Shown here one piece after another: positions 1 through 7,612 of a DNA stretch of 64,000 bases. Origin of the DNA: UBA5429 sp942493315 (lineage in GTDB: Bacteria > Bacteroidota > Bacteroidia > Bacteroidales > WCHB1-69); assembly GCA_942493315.1 (NCBI GenBank), contig OW818690.1:1612001-1676000 (forward strand). The letters are read 5' to 3'. Both the position numbers and the translations under genes were made by a program. The notes beneath the pieces were generated by a model. The model saw only the letters and a program-made list of their open reading frames with translations. It ran no database searches and was not told where the DNA came from. How positions within the stretch are numbered: position 1 is the first letter of the stretch; each line of letters opens with the position of its first letter.

Positions 1-1362
1 GAATATTACGCTTCCGATTATTTCGATCAATTGTATCTATGGGCTGAATGGTTAATTCAAAATAATTTGGCTTATGTGGATGATTCAACTCAGGAAGAGA
101 TCAGTTTAGGTAGAGGAGTGCCAACTAAACCGGGCACTGAAAGTCCATATAGAAATAGAACTGTGGAAGAAAATCTCGACATTTTCCGTAGAATGAGAAC
201 GGGTGAATTTGCCGAAGGATCTAAAGTTCTTCGCGCTAAAGTGGATATGGCATCTCCCAATATGCACATGAGAGATCCCATTTTGTACAGAATCCTTCAT
301 GCGGAACACCACAGAACCGGAAATAAATGGTGTATTTATCCTATGTACGACTACGCTCATGGACAAAGTGACTCGATAGAAGGGATTACCCACTCTATCT
401 GTACTTTAGAGTTTGAAGTGCACCGCCCTTTATATGATTGGTTTTGTGATACATTAAAAATTCACCATCCTCAACAAATTGAATTTGCAAGATTAAACTT
501 GAACTATACCATCATGAGCAAACGTAAATTGATGTTATTGGTACAGGAAAAATATGTGATGGGTTGGGATGATCCCAGAATGCCCACTATTTCAGGGCTA
601 AGAAGAAGAGGGTACTCTCCTGAATCGATTCGCAATTTTGCTGAAACAGTAGGTGTGGCAAAAAGAGAAAATATTATTGATGTGAATCTTTTGGAATTTT
701 GTGCCAGAGAACATTTGAATAAAGTAGCCCAACGCAGAATGGCTGTTTTAGATCCCGTGAAGTTGATCATTGATAATTATCCTGATGGTCAGGTGGAAAT
801 GATGAATGCAGTGAATAATCCTGAAGATCCTGAAGGTGGAACACGACAAGTACATTTTTCAAAAGAATTATGGATCGAAAGAGCCGATTTTAAAGAGGAT
901 GCAGATAAAAAGTTCTACAGATTAACCATAGGGGGTGAAGTGCGCTTAAAATACGCTTATATCATCAAATGCACCCATATTATTAAAGATAACGAAGGGA
1001 ATATTCTGGAAATCCATGCAACTTATGATCCGGAGACCAAAAGTGGGATGGAACAAAGTAACCGAAAGGTAAAAGCAACAATCCACTGGTTGTCTGTTGA
1101 TCATGCTCAAAAAGCTGAAGTGAGATTATTCGATAAATTGTTTACCGTTCCTGAACCTGATAATACAGAAGAGGGTAAAACCTTTTTAGATTATATCAAT
1201 CCGAATTCTTTGGTGGTCATTGATGGGTTTGTTGAAGAAAATATGTCTTTGGAAAATAAACACCCATATTACCAGTTTGAAAGAACCGGATATTTTTGTT
1301 TGGATAAAGATTCTCATAATCAAAAGTTAATATTCAACAAAACTGTTGGATTGAAGAGTTAA
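1..1362 (+). CDS. glnS: Glutamine--tRNA ligase, 3' part (5' end outside window)
   Basis: Charges tRNA-Gln with glutamine in the cytosol. The frame is open from base 1, so the gene begins before the window; about 453 codons are visible. The class I catalytic core continues through TGNKWCIYPMYDYAHGQSD and the adenylate-binding KMSKS-like loop, here IMSKRK near base 514, followed by WDDPRMPT and the LRRRG segment typical of GlnRS. The rest (about 750 onward) matches the C-terminal anticodon-binding beta-barrels. The HIGH motif lies upstream of the window. The stop is followed after one base by the ATG of the next gene, so the two are probably co-transcribed. Identification is firm. Confidence 0.96.
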   Translation, partial: EYYASDYFDQLYLWAEWLIQNNLAYVDDSTQEEISLGRGVPTKPGTESPYRNRTVEENLDIFRRMRTGEFAEGSKVLRAKVDMASPNMHMRDPILYRILHAEHHRTGNKWCIYPMYDYAHGQSDSIEGITHSICTLEFEVHRPLYDWFCDTLKIHHPQQIEFARLNLNYTIMSKRKLMLLVQEKYVMGWDDPRMPTISGLRRRGYSPESIRNFAETVGVAKRENIIDVNLLEFCAREHLNKVAQRRMAVLDPVKLIIDNYPDGQVEMMNAVNNPEDPEGGTRQVHFSKELWIERADFKEDADKKFYRLTIGGEVRLKYAYIIKCTHIIKDNEGNILEIHATYDPETKSGMEQSNRKVKATIHWLSVDHAQKAEVRLFDKLFTVPEPDNTEEGKTFLDYINPNSLVVIDGFVEENMSLENKHPYYQFERTGYFCLDKDSHNQKLIFNKTVGLKS

Positions 1363-1363
1363 T

Positions 1364-1783
1364 ATGGCTTGTCTATCTGATTACGAAGTAAAGGTTTTAT
1401 TAGCCTTAAATGAAAGTTTAAAGGGGAATAAGAAATTCTCTGACTTTCTATTGCATAATGGATTTCCTGAGTTATCGGCATTCTCTGCAGCAGTTCATTC
1501 TAATACGGAGGCTTTGGATTGGTTGTTAAAAAACGGATATCCTGAATTTGCCATTTTAAGCAATGCCATTGATGGTGAAGCAAATGCTATTGAATGGTTA
1601 GAAAAATATAATTTTCACTTGATGTCCATCTTTGCGGCTGCTTGTCGCAAAGAGGATCAAGCGATTAAGTGGTTTGCTGATAATAATCTGGATGTTTTTG
1701 TTTTTTTAATCAGAACCATCCACGACCAGTTATTGTTCCAGTCGTGGGATTCTTCGGATCCTCATCGAATGAGGAGATCCTGA
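1364..1783 (+). CDS. Hypothetical helical-repeat protein downstream of glnS
   Basis: A 139-residue protein of unknown function. It has three or four loosely repeated units of about 33 residues built around ALDWLLKNGYPEFA, AIEWLEKYNFHLM and AIKWFADNN, a pattern suggesting a small ankyrin- or solenoid-like helical repeat fold. There is no signal peptide or membrane segment. It starts one base after the glnS stop and is probably translated from the same transcript. Its last 20 or so codons (IHDQLLFQSWDSSDPHRMRRS region) coincide with two inverted repeats, so the natural C-terminus may be shorter and the tail may be read-through into terminator sequence. Family not recognised. Confidence 0.65.
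   Translation: MACLSDYEVKVLLALNESLKGNKKFSDFLLHNGFPELSAFSAAVHSNTEALDWLLKNGYPEFAILSNAIDGEANAIEWLEKYNFHLMSIFAAACRKEDQAIKWFADNNLDVFVFLIRTIHDQLLFQSWDSSDPHRMRRS
1720..1780. terminator. Two hairpins between convergent genes (putative bidirectional terminator)
   Basis: Two inverted repeats lie in series: CCACGAC (1720-1726) pairs with GTCGTGG (1741-1747), and GGATC-CTCAT (1756-1765) pairs with ATGAG-GAGATCC (1769-1780) with a two-base bulge. They sit inside the 3' end of the + gene, immediately before the stop codon of the convergent - gene at 1784. Neither is followed by a long T tract, so intrinsic termination is inferred from position and symmetry only. Confidence 0.45.
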
Positions 1784-2755
1784 TTAATTTATAAATTTCA
1801 ATAATTCGTCTTTGGAAGATTGGAATGAGAAAGCATCAGTTACTTGGTAATAGTTGTTTTTGTCGTTACAAAACGGATATGCATATTTGGCAAATTCCAA
1901 TTTATTGCTTTCAAATGAGAATAATCTGACAATTTGAATAATTTGAGCAGTACACATTCTATTGCGGGATACAATTTGTTTGGCTTTGGTCAACTTGCCT
2001 GATTCAAAATTATCGCTTCTAATAGAATTTAAAACCGTATTAAACTCATTGTTTGACATACAAGGGTTGTTGTTGTTCCCTTGATACCCATTATTCCCAT
2101 TATTGCCGTTGTTTCCTTGATGTCCGTTATTTCCATGGTTTCCATTGTTCCCGTTATTCCCATTGTTCCCCTGGTTGCCGTAATTACCGTTATTTCCTTG
2201 ATTTCCGTAATTTCCATTGTTCCCTTGGTTACCGTAATTATTGCCACCCGGATAATTATTTCCATTATTTGGATGACAATCAGAAGGAATAGAAATATAA
2301 TTATATTTTTTCCCACTATTACCCCAATAATTACCATAGTTTCCAAAACCCGGATTTAAATAGGAATAGTAATCGTTATAGTAACTATAATTGGGAAATA
2401 TGACATTCATAGTTAACATAGGGGTACTATTCATATTAGATGATTTAAATAAATAGGTTCCATTTCTGAATTGAATTTCAAAATTATTGAAACGAGGTTG
2501 TGGATTAACAGAAACATTTTGACCTAAAATGTTTTGATTAAAGTTATCCATCTCTATTCTTACCCGATATTGTTGTTGGATAGTCATTCCTTGAACTCTA
2601 ATGGAATTAACAGAATATTGATTTTGTAATACATCATCAATAAATACCCAAAATCTTTCATTAAAGTTTTGAGATGAAATAGTGATTGAACCCCATTGTG
2701 CAAAGATGCTAAGTGAGAAAATGGATAAAATAATAGTAACAAGAATTTTTTTCAT
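1784..2755 (-). CDS. Secreted DUF4476 protein with Asn/Gly-rich linker
   Basis: A secreted protein of about 323 residues when started at the ATG at 2753-2755, which gives a clean signal peptide (MKKILVTIILSIFSLSIFAQ); a longer open frame upstream adds 30 unlikely residues. Residues 20-130 form a beta-rich domain of unknown type. A low-complexity linker of repeated GNQGNNGNY-type units follows. The C-terminal 90 residues, beginning near CMSNNEFNTVLNSI, match the DUF4476 helical domain, found in secreted Bacteroidota proteins of unknown role. Its TAA abuts the TGA of the convergent gene with no gap. Function unknown; the domain call is fairly secure. Confidence 0.8.
   Translation of the reverse strand: MKKILVTIILSIFSLSIFAQWGSITISSQNFNERFWVFIDDVLQNQYSVNSIRVQGMTIQQQYRVRIEMDNFNQNILGQNVSVNPQPRFNNFEIQFRNGTYLFKSSNMNSTPMLTMNVIFPNYSYYNDYYSYLNPGFGNYGNYWGNSGKKYNYISIPSDCHPNNGNNYPGGNNYGNQGNNGNYGNQGNNGNYGNQGNNGNNGNNGNHGNNGHQGNNGNNGNNGYQGNNNNPCMSNNEFNTVLNSIRSDNFESGKLTKAKQIVSRNRMCTAQIIQIVRLFSFESNKLEFAKYAYPFCNDKNNYYQVTDAFSFQSSKDELLKFIN
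2068..2264. repeat. Asn/Gly-coding minisatellite inside the DUF4476 gene
   Basis: On the - strand this stretch encodes repeated GNNGN, GNQGN and GYQGN units. The DNA is an imperfect 9/18-bp tandem repeat of ATTCCC, GTTTCC and ATTACC variants. It forms a flexible low-complexity linker between the N-terminal domain and DUF4476 and is likely to vary in length between strains by slippage. Confidence 0.75.
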
Positions 2756-3359
2756 AATTTTAATTTTATTATTGGAATGCAAAAATAAATAAAAGTTTAA
2801 AGCTGCTATTTTAGGAATTTTATTTTTGAGAGAGAATACATGCAATTGTAGCCACTAATGAAATAGGTCTCTCTGTGATTCTTAGTGGCTACAACATACA
2901 TGCGGGACAAAATTGTAGTCAATTTTTTTTATGAGGATTCAAAATTATATCTAATTTTTTTTAAAGTCAAAAAAAGGGGTAAATTTTAACATTTTAGTCC
3001 AAAATTCTGAACGAGCGCATGATTTTATGTCAAAAATGTTAAGAATTTGCATTTAAAGTTAAAAATCACGCATTTTTGAACACTACTTCAGCGTCAATTT
3101 TTAACAGATTTTGGTGACCAAAAATCGATTTTAATGGGAAAAAAGAAATAATTTGGAAAATAATTGAAATATTTTTTTTATTTCTCTGCATGAGGGTTGC
3201 CATATTGGCACTTTATTGTACCTCAATGAGTATAACTTTTTTATTCGACATCAAAATTATAACGAATTTTGAAAATAACCAAATATTTATCAATTTTTAA
3301 GAAAAAAATGATATTTTAAAAAAAAACGTCTTATTTTTGACCAAAAATGTTAGAAAAAA
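2756..3359. other. Long AT-rich intergenic region with a 13-bp inverted repeat
   Basis: About 600 bases without a convincing gene on either strand. It contains a perfect 13-bp inverted repeat, TTGTAGCCACTAA (2846-2858) against its complement at 2882-2894, with a 23-base loop; the octamer ATACATGC occurs just before the left arm and again just after the right arm. A short palindrome TGCCA-TAT-TGGCA lies near 3200. The rest is poly-A/T-rich with many AAAAATTTT tracts. Divergent promoters are not needed here because both neighbours (the DUF4476 gene and carbamate kinase) read on the - strand. The promoter of the DUF4476 gene must lie at the left end of this interval. Confidence 0.6.
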
Positions 3360-3400
3360 AACAGATTATTGTAAAAAATATGCAATAATCTGTTTTTTTT
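3360..3400. terminator. Rho-independent terminator of carbamate kinase (bidirectional)
   Basis: A perfect 12-bp stem, AACAGATTATTG (3360-3371) and its complement (3383-3394), with an 11-base loop. It is flanked by A runs on the left and a run of eight T on the right, so it can act on both strands. It lies about 35 bases downstream of the stop of the - strand carbamate kinase gene. Confidence 0.8.
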
Positions 3401-3432
3401 AAGAAGATTCCTGTATAAAACAGGTATTTTTT

Positions 3433-4383
3433 TTAGATTTGTGGATTTCTTACAATTCTGGTTCCACAAGTTGGATTTCCTAATTGTCCGGCTTCAGTTA
3501 TAATACACTCTTTCCCGCCATTTTCAACGAAATAGAGCGCTGCGCGAACTTTAGGAGCCATAGAACCTTCTGTAAAATGTCCCTCTTCAAGATATTTTTT
3601 AGCATCGTTAACTGTGATCACGTCGAGAGCTTGTTCATTCTCTTTTCTAAAGTTGATATAAACTTTAGGAACATCAGTGAGGATGTAGAACTCATCTGCT
3701 TTCATTTCAACAGCAGCAAGAGCAGAAGCCAAATCTTTATCAATGACAGCTTCCATACCTTTACCACCATGTTGATTACGAACCACAGGAATACCGCCAC
3801 CACCACATGTGATTACAACATATCCGGAAGTAGCTAATCGTTGAACTACATCAATATTACTTATATGAAGTGGTTTTGGGGAAGCAACGATTTTTCTCCA
3901 ACCATTACCTTTGGGATCTTCGGCAAATTTAGCCCCGGTTTCAGCTGCAAAATGATCAGCTTGTTCTTTTGTATAATAGGGTCCAACAGGTTTGGTTGGT
4001 TTTTGAAATGCAGGATCATTTTCATCTACAACTACTTGTGTAACTAATGTAATCACGTGTTTGCGAATTCCACCTTTAAAAAAGATGTTTCTGAAGGCTA
4101 ATTCAATCATATAACCAATAGATCCTTGTGTTTCAGCAACACAAACATCCATAGGCATCGCTTCGATTCCATAAGTTTTTAATCCTGCATCATGTTGAAG
4201 CATTACATTTCCAACTTGTGGTCCGTTACCATGACCAATTACTAAATCGTAATCCTGTTCATACAATTTGTTCAGGGACTTGCAAGTTTCCATTACATTA
4301 TCCAACTGTTCCTGATATGTGCCTTTTTGATTACTTCTCAATAACGCATTTCCGCCAAAGGCAACCATTGCTAATTTCTTCAT
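3433..4383 (-). CDS. arcC: Carbamate kinase
   Basis: Catalyses reversible phosphoryl transfer between carbamoyl phosphate and ADP, producing ATP in arginine or agmatine fermentation, or making carbamoyl phosphate. At 316 residues it has the normal family length. The N-terminal MVAFGGNALL, the VIGHGNGPQVG loop, the TLVTQVVV strand, GGGGIPVV and the C-terminal TDVPKVYINF and GSMAPKV segments are all present and intact. It stands alone: no arginine deiminase or ornithine carbamoyltransferase gene is next to it, so the supplying pathway is elsewhere or it works biosynthetically. A strong terminator follows at 3360-3400. Confidence 0.96.
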   Translation of the reverse strand: MKKLAMVAFGGNALLRSNQKGTYQEQLDNVMETCKSLNKLYEQDYDLVIGHGNGPQVGNVMLQHDAGLKTYGIEAMPMDVCVAETQGSIGYMIELAFRNIFFKGGIRKHVITLVTQVVVDENDPAFQKPTKPVGPYYTKEQADHFAAETGAKFAEDPKGNGWRKIVASPKPLHISNIDVVQRLATSGYVVITCGGGGIPVVRNQHGGKGMEAVIDKDLASALAAVEMKADEFYILTDVPKVYINFRKENEQALDVITVNDAKKYLEEGHFTEGSMAPKVRAALYFVENGGKECIITEAGQLGNPTCGTRIVRNPQI

Positions 4384-4436
4384 AAAAAGTTTCTCTTTTT
4401 AATTTGTAAACGATGATATTTGTTTTAAATTTAGAT

Positions 4437-6491
4437 TTACCAGATTTGTGCTCTTTTTTCAGGAGTCAGCCACATAGCGTCACCCTCTTTTACCTTAAAC
4501 GCTTCAATAAATGGAGTGATATGAGGAAGTGCTCCATTAACTCTCCATTTACCCAATGAGTGTGGATCCTCTTTGGTACGACGTAACATTTCAGCTTCAC
4601 GAATATTTCCACCCCAAACCATGGCATAGGCAATGAAAAATCTTTGTTCTGGAGTAAATCCATCCATTGTTCCTTGAACGGTTGAATCTTGAATCGCTTT
4701 TTGTAAAGCTACATAAGAGATGTTCAAACCACCATTATCGGCAATATTTTCACCTAAAGTAAAAACTCCGTTGGCTTGAACATTTGGAAGAACAGTAATG
4801 TTATTGTAAAAATCAACTAATATTTTAGAACGCTCTGCAAAGTTTTTGCTGTCCTCTTCACTCCACCAGTCTGTTAAATTACCAGATTTATCATAATATC
4901 TTCCGGCATCATCAAAACCATGAGTCATTTCATGTCCGATAACAACACCAATTGCCCCATAATTAACGGCATCATCAGCATTCATATCAAAAAATGGAGG
5001 TTGTAAAATACCTGCTGGGAAACAAATCTCGTTGGTAGTTGGATTGTAGTATGCATTCACAGTTTGTGGTGTCATACCCCATAATGTTGGATCTACAGGT
5101 TTTCCGATTTTGTTCCATTGATAGTTGTTTTCAAATATTCTGGATCTTAAAATATTGGCATAATAACTGTCATTTTTAATCTCTAATGCAGAATAATCTC
5201 TCCATTTATCAGGATATCCCACTTTTACAACGATAGCATGTAGTTTATCGATAGCTTTTGTTTTTGTTGAATCAGACATCCAGGTTAGTTCTTTAAAACG
5301 GAGCTCCATAGCTACTTTCAAATTGGCAACTAATTTTTCCATTCTAACTTTTGCTTCAGCAGGAAAATGTTTTTCAACATACATTTGTCCAACTGCTTCC
5401 CCTAATGAACCATCAACAGTTTCAATCACTTTTTTCCATCTTGGTTTATCCGCTTCTTTTCCGGATAAAATTTTATTATAAAAATGGAAATCAGCTTTTA
5501 CAAAATCACTACTTAAATAAGGTGCAGCACTATTGATTACATTCCAAGCCAAATAGGCTTGAATCGTTTTAATATCGGTTTTACCTAAAATTTTATTTAA
5601 TCCTTTGATATAATCTACCTGACCCACATTAACAGATGTTAAAGTTCCAAGTTTAATCGTATTTAAGTATGCTTTTACATCGAAGTTAGGAAATATCTTT
5701 TGAAACTCTTCAATAGTTTTCATATTGTAAGTTGCATTTGGATCTCTCAATAGTTCTTTAGGTGCGAAAACTTTGGCCATTTCTGTTTCCAATTTTAAAA
5801 CATCTTTAGCTAATTGTTCCTCTTTTCCTTCCATACCAACAATCTTAGAATATCCTGAAATTTTAAACATAGTGGTTAATAATGTAATATATTCATTTCT
5901 GATATCTTGCATTCCTTTTTCTAAATAGTAGTCTCTGTCTCCAATCCCTAAACCGGTTTGCCATATCCAGGCAATATTCATCGTACTGTTTTTAGGGTCA
6001 GCTTCTCCAAAAATTCCAAAAAATGGAGAATTACCGGATAGATGCATTTCGCCTAAAATAAATGGAAGATCTTTGATATTTTTCAATTGCGCAATTTTGT
6101 TTAACTCAGGTTGAATAGGAGCATTACCCTGTTTTTCAATCATTACAGTGTCCATCCCCATGTTATACAAATCTCCGATTTTTTGTTTAATACTTCCTTG
6201 TTGGTGTTTCCCTTTTGCAATATCGGTAATTAAACTTTTTAATTGGATTTTGTTGTTTTCCGCTAATTGATCAAAAGTGCCAAATCGGGAATACTCAGCA
6301 GTCAATGGATGTTTATCCATCCATCCACCGGTAGCATAACGATAAAAATCGTTGGCAGGATTAGCCGTAGTATCCATATTGGCTTTAGATACACCTGAAG
6401 TCAATTCTTTTACGGTCACTTGTTTGGTTTCCTTACATGATGCAAATAAAATAATAGAACCCATCATGATTAATTTAAAATAGTTTTTCAT
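4437..6491 (-). CDS. M13 family zinc metallopeptidase (neprilysin/PepO-like), lipoprotein
   Basis: An endopeptidase of the neprilysin family, normal length at 684 residues. It begins with a lipoprotein signal ending LFASC, so it should be anchored in a membrane and act outside the cytoplasm on peptides. The N-terminal M13 domain (about 40-430) is followed by the catalytic domain with the substrate-binding NAYYNPTTNEI segment, zinc motif HEMTH near residue 519 and the second zinc ligand motif GENIADNGG about 60 residues later. The C-terminus ends in an IW dipeptide close to the CxxW of animal homologues. All active-site residues are visible. Single-gene unit by spacing. Confidence 0.94.
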   Translation of the reverse strand: MKNYFKLIMMGSIILFASCKETKQVTVKELTSGVSKANMDTTANPANDFYRYATGGWMDKHPLTAEYSRFGTFDQLAENNKIQLKSLITDIAKGKHQQGSIKQKIGDLYNMGMDTVMIEKQGNAPIQPELNKIAQLKNIKDLPFILGEMHLSGNSPFFGIFGEADPKNSTMNIAWIWQTGLGIGDRDYYLEKGMQDIRNEYITLLTTMFKISGYSKIVGMEGKEEQLAKDVLKLETEMAKVFAPKELLRDPNATYNMKTIEEFQKIFPNFDVKAYLNTIKLGTLTSVNVGQVDYIKGLNKILGKTDIKTIQAYLAWNVINSAAPYLSSDFVKADFHFYNKILSGKEADKPRWKKVIETVDGSLGEAVGQMYVEKHFPAEAKVRMEKLVANLKVAMELRFKELTWMSDSTKTKAIDKLHAIVVKVGYPDKWRDYSALEIKNDSYYANILRSRIFENNYQWNKIGKPVDPTLWGMTPQTVNAYYNPTTNEICFPAGILQPPFFDMNADDAVNYGAIGVVIGHEMTHGFDDAGRYYDKSGNLTDWWSEEDSKNFAERSKILVDFYNNITVLPNVQANGVFTLGENIADNGGLNISYVALQKAIQDSTVQGTMDGFTPEQRFFIAYAMVWGGNIREAEMLRRTKEDPHSLGKWRVNGALPHITPFIEAFKVKEGDAMWLTPEKRAQIW

Positions 6492-6620
6492 TTTTTTGGT
6501 TAATTGTTTGGTTATTAATAAAATATAACTTAAAACCTCAATTTTTTAGAAGATGCAAAAATACGTGAATTTTTGAATCGGAATGATGTTATATTAAAAA
6601 AAATAGAGGCGTTTTTTTCA

Positions 6621-6628
6621 TACTTTTG
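6621..6628 (+). promoter_or_regulatory. Bacteroidota-type -7 element TACTTTTG
   Basis: TACTTTTG fits the phylum-specific -7 consensus TAnnTTTG and lies 33 bases before the ATG of the DUF2156 gene. The region between it and the divergent peptidase gene is AT-rich. The -33 element is not distinct. Confidence 0.55.
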
Positions 6629-6660
6629 TACCGCATTTTTCTTTTTACAATTTAGTAGGT

Positions 6661-7572
6661 ATGCTCAGTTTTAAATCTGTTACACTTGAAGATCAAAATA
6701 TACTTGGTGATAAACTCAACTCTCTGAATTGTAATCTGTTAAACTATAGTTTCGTCGTTCAGTTTTTGTATCGAAATGTGATTGGTTTCCAATATGCCGT
6801 GTATAAAAATTTTATCATTTCCAAAATTCAAATTCAAAATAAAGATTATTTTTTGTTTCCTGTTGGAGATGGAGATTATTTTGAAGTTTTTGATGAGATT
6901 AAAAATTATGCTTTTTCAAATTATCATAAACTTCGTTTTTTTCAGTTTTGTGCCATCAACGGAGAACGACTGCTGGAATGGGCTGAATTGTTAAAAACAA
7001 AAGGATACTCCTTTATATTTTATCCTTCTGAAGAGGAGTTTGAATACATATATCTTACAGAAGAATTGGCTTCATTAAAGGGACACAATTTAAAACCCAA
7101 AAGAAACCATTTTAATTATTTTATCAAAAATTATTCCTGGAGTTTTGAAAAAATTACCAAGGATCATATTTCTGACCTTCAATATTTTAGTTCGAATTGG
7201 GATACTGAAAAACATATTCAGGCGACTTCCAGACTGAATATGGAAAATGAAGCTTTGCAAGAGGCTTTTCTTTACTATTCTGATCTGAATTTATCGGGAG
7301 TTTTATTAAAAGTGAATCAAGAGATCGTTGCTTTTTCGATTGGAGCATTGCTTAATGATGATACCTGGCTGGTGCTCTTTGAAAAAGCGGACCGAAATGT
7401 GAGAGGAGCATACACAATGATTAATAAACTCTTTGCTCAGGAGATTGCGCAGGGATACCTATATATCAACCGGGCAGAAGATGGCGGTGTTGAAGGATTG
7501 CGTAAAGCAAAACGTTCCTATCATCCCGATTATATGAATGAAGTTTACCACTTAACAATAATGAATAATTAA
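6661..7572 (+). CDS. DUF2156 / phosphatidylglycerol lysyltransferase C-terminal-like protein
   Basis: A 303-residue soluble protein of the DUF2156 group, which has two GNAT-like folds and is related to the C-terminal catalytic domain of MprF aminoacyl-phosphatidylglycerol synthases and to FemX-type enzymes. The recognisable parts are FFQFCAINGERLLEWAELL, KPKRNHFNYFIKNY in the linker and the second-fold segment INRAEDGGVEGLRKAKRSYHPD, typical of the C-terminal end of the family. There are no transmembrane helices, so it is the stand-alone form common in Bacteroidota. The acceptor and donor substrates are unknown. Its last codons run into a heptamer tandem repeat. Confidence 0.8.
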   Translation: MLSFKSVTLEDQNILGDKLNSLNCNLLNYSFVVQFLYRNVIGFQYAVYKNFIISKIQIQNKDYFLFPVGDGDYFEVFDEIKNYAFSNYHKLRFFQFCAINGERLLEWAELLKTKGYSFIFYPSEEEFEYIYLTEELASLKGHNLKPKRNHFNYFIKNYSWSFEKITKDHISDLQYFSSNWDTEKHIQATSRLNMENEALQEAFLYYSDLNLSGVLLKVNQEIVAFSIGALLNDDTWLVLFEKADRNVRGAYTMINKLFAQEIAQGYLYINRAEDGGVEGLRKAKRSYHPDYMNEVYHLTIMNN

Positions 7573-7598
7573 TAATGAATAATGAATAATTAATAATG
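7557..7598. repeat. Heptanucleotide tandem repeat (AATAATG/AATAATT), 6 copies
   Basis: Six consecutive 7-bp units, AATAATG or AATAATT, cover the last codons of the DUF2156 gene and the spacer to the next gene. It is one of several period-7 arrays in the window. Confidence 0.9.
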
Positions 7599-7612
7599 AT
7601 AAAAAATATTCT

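Noticed and set aside
2029..2359. Long frames in other phases across the Asn/Gly repeat (about 80-105 codons)
   Set aside because: Low-complexity shadows of the DUF4476 gene repeat; they lack signal, domain or own context.
3433..4383. Arginine deiminase operon
   Set aside because: Only carbamate kinase is present; neighbours are a peptidase and a secreted DUF4476 protein.
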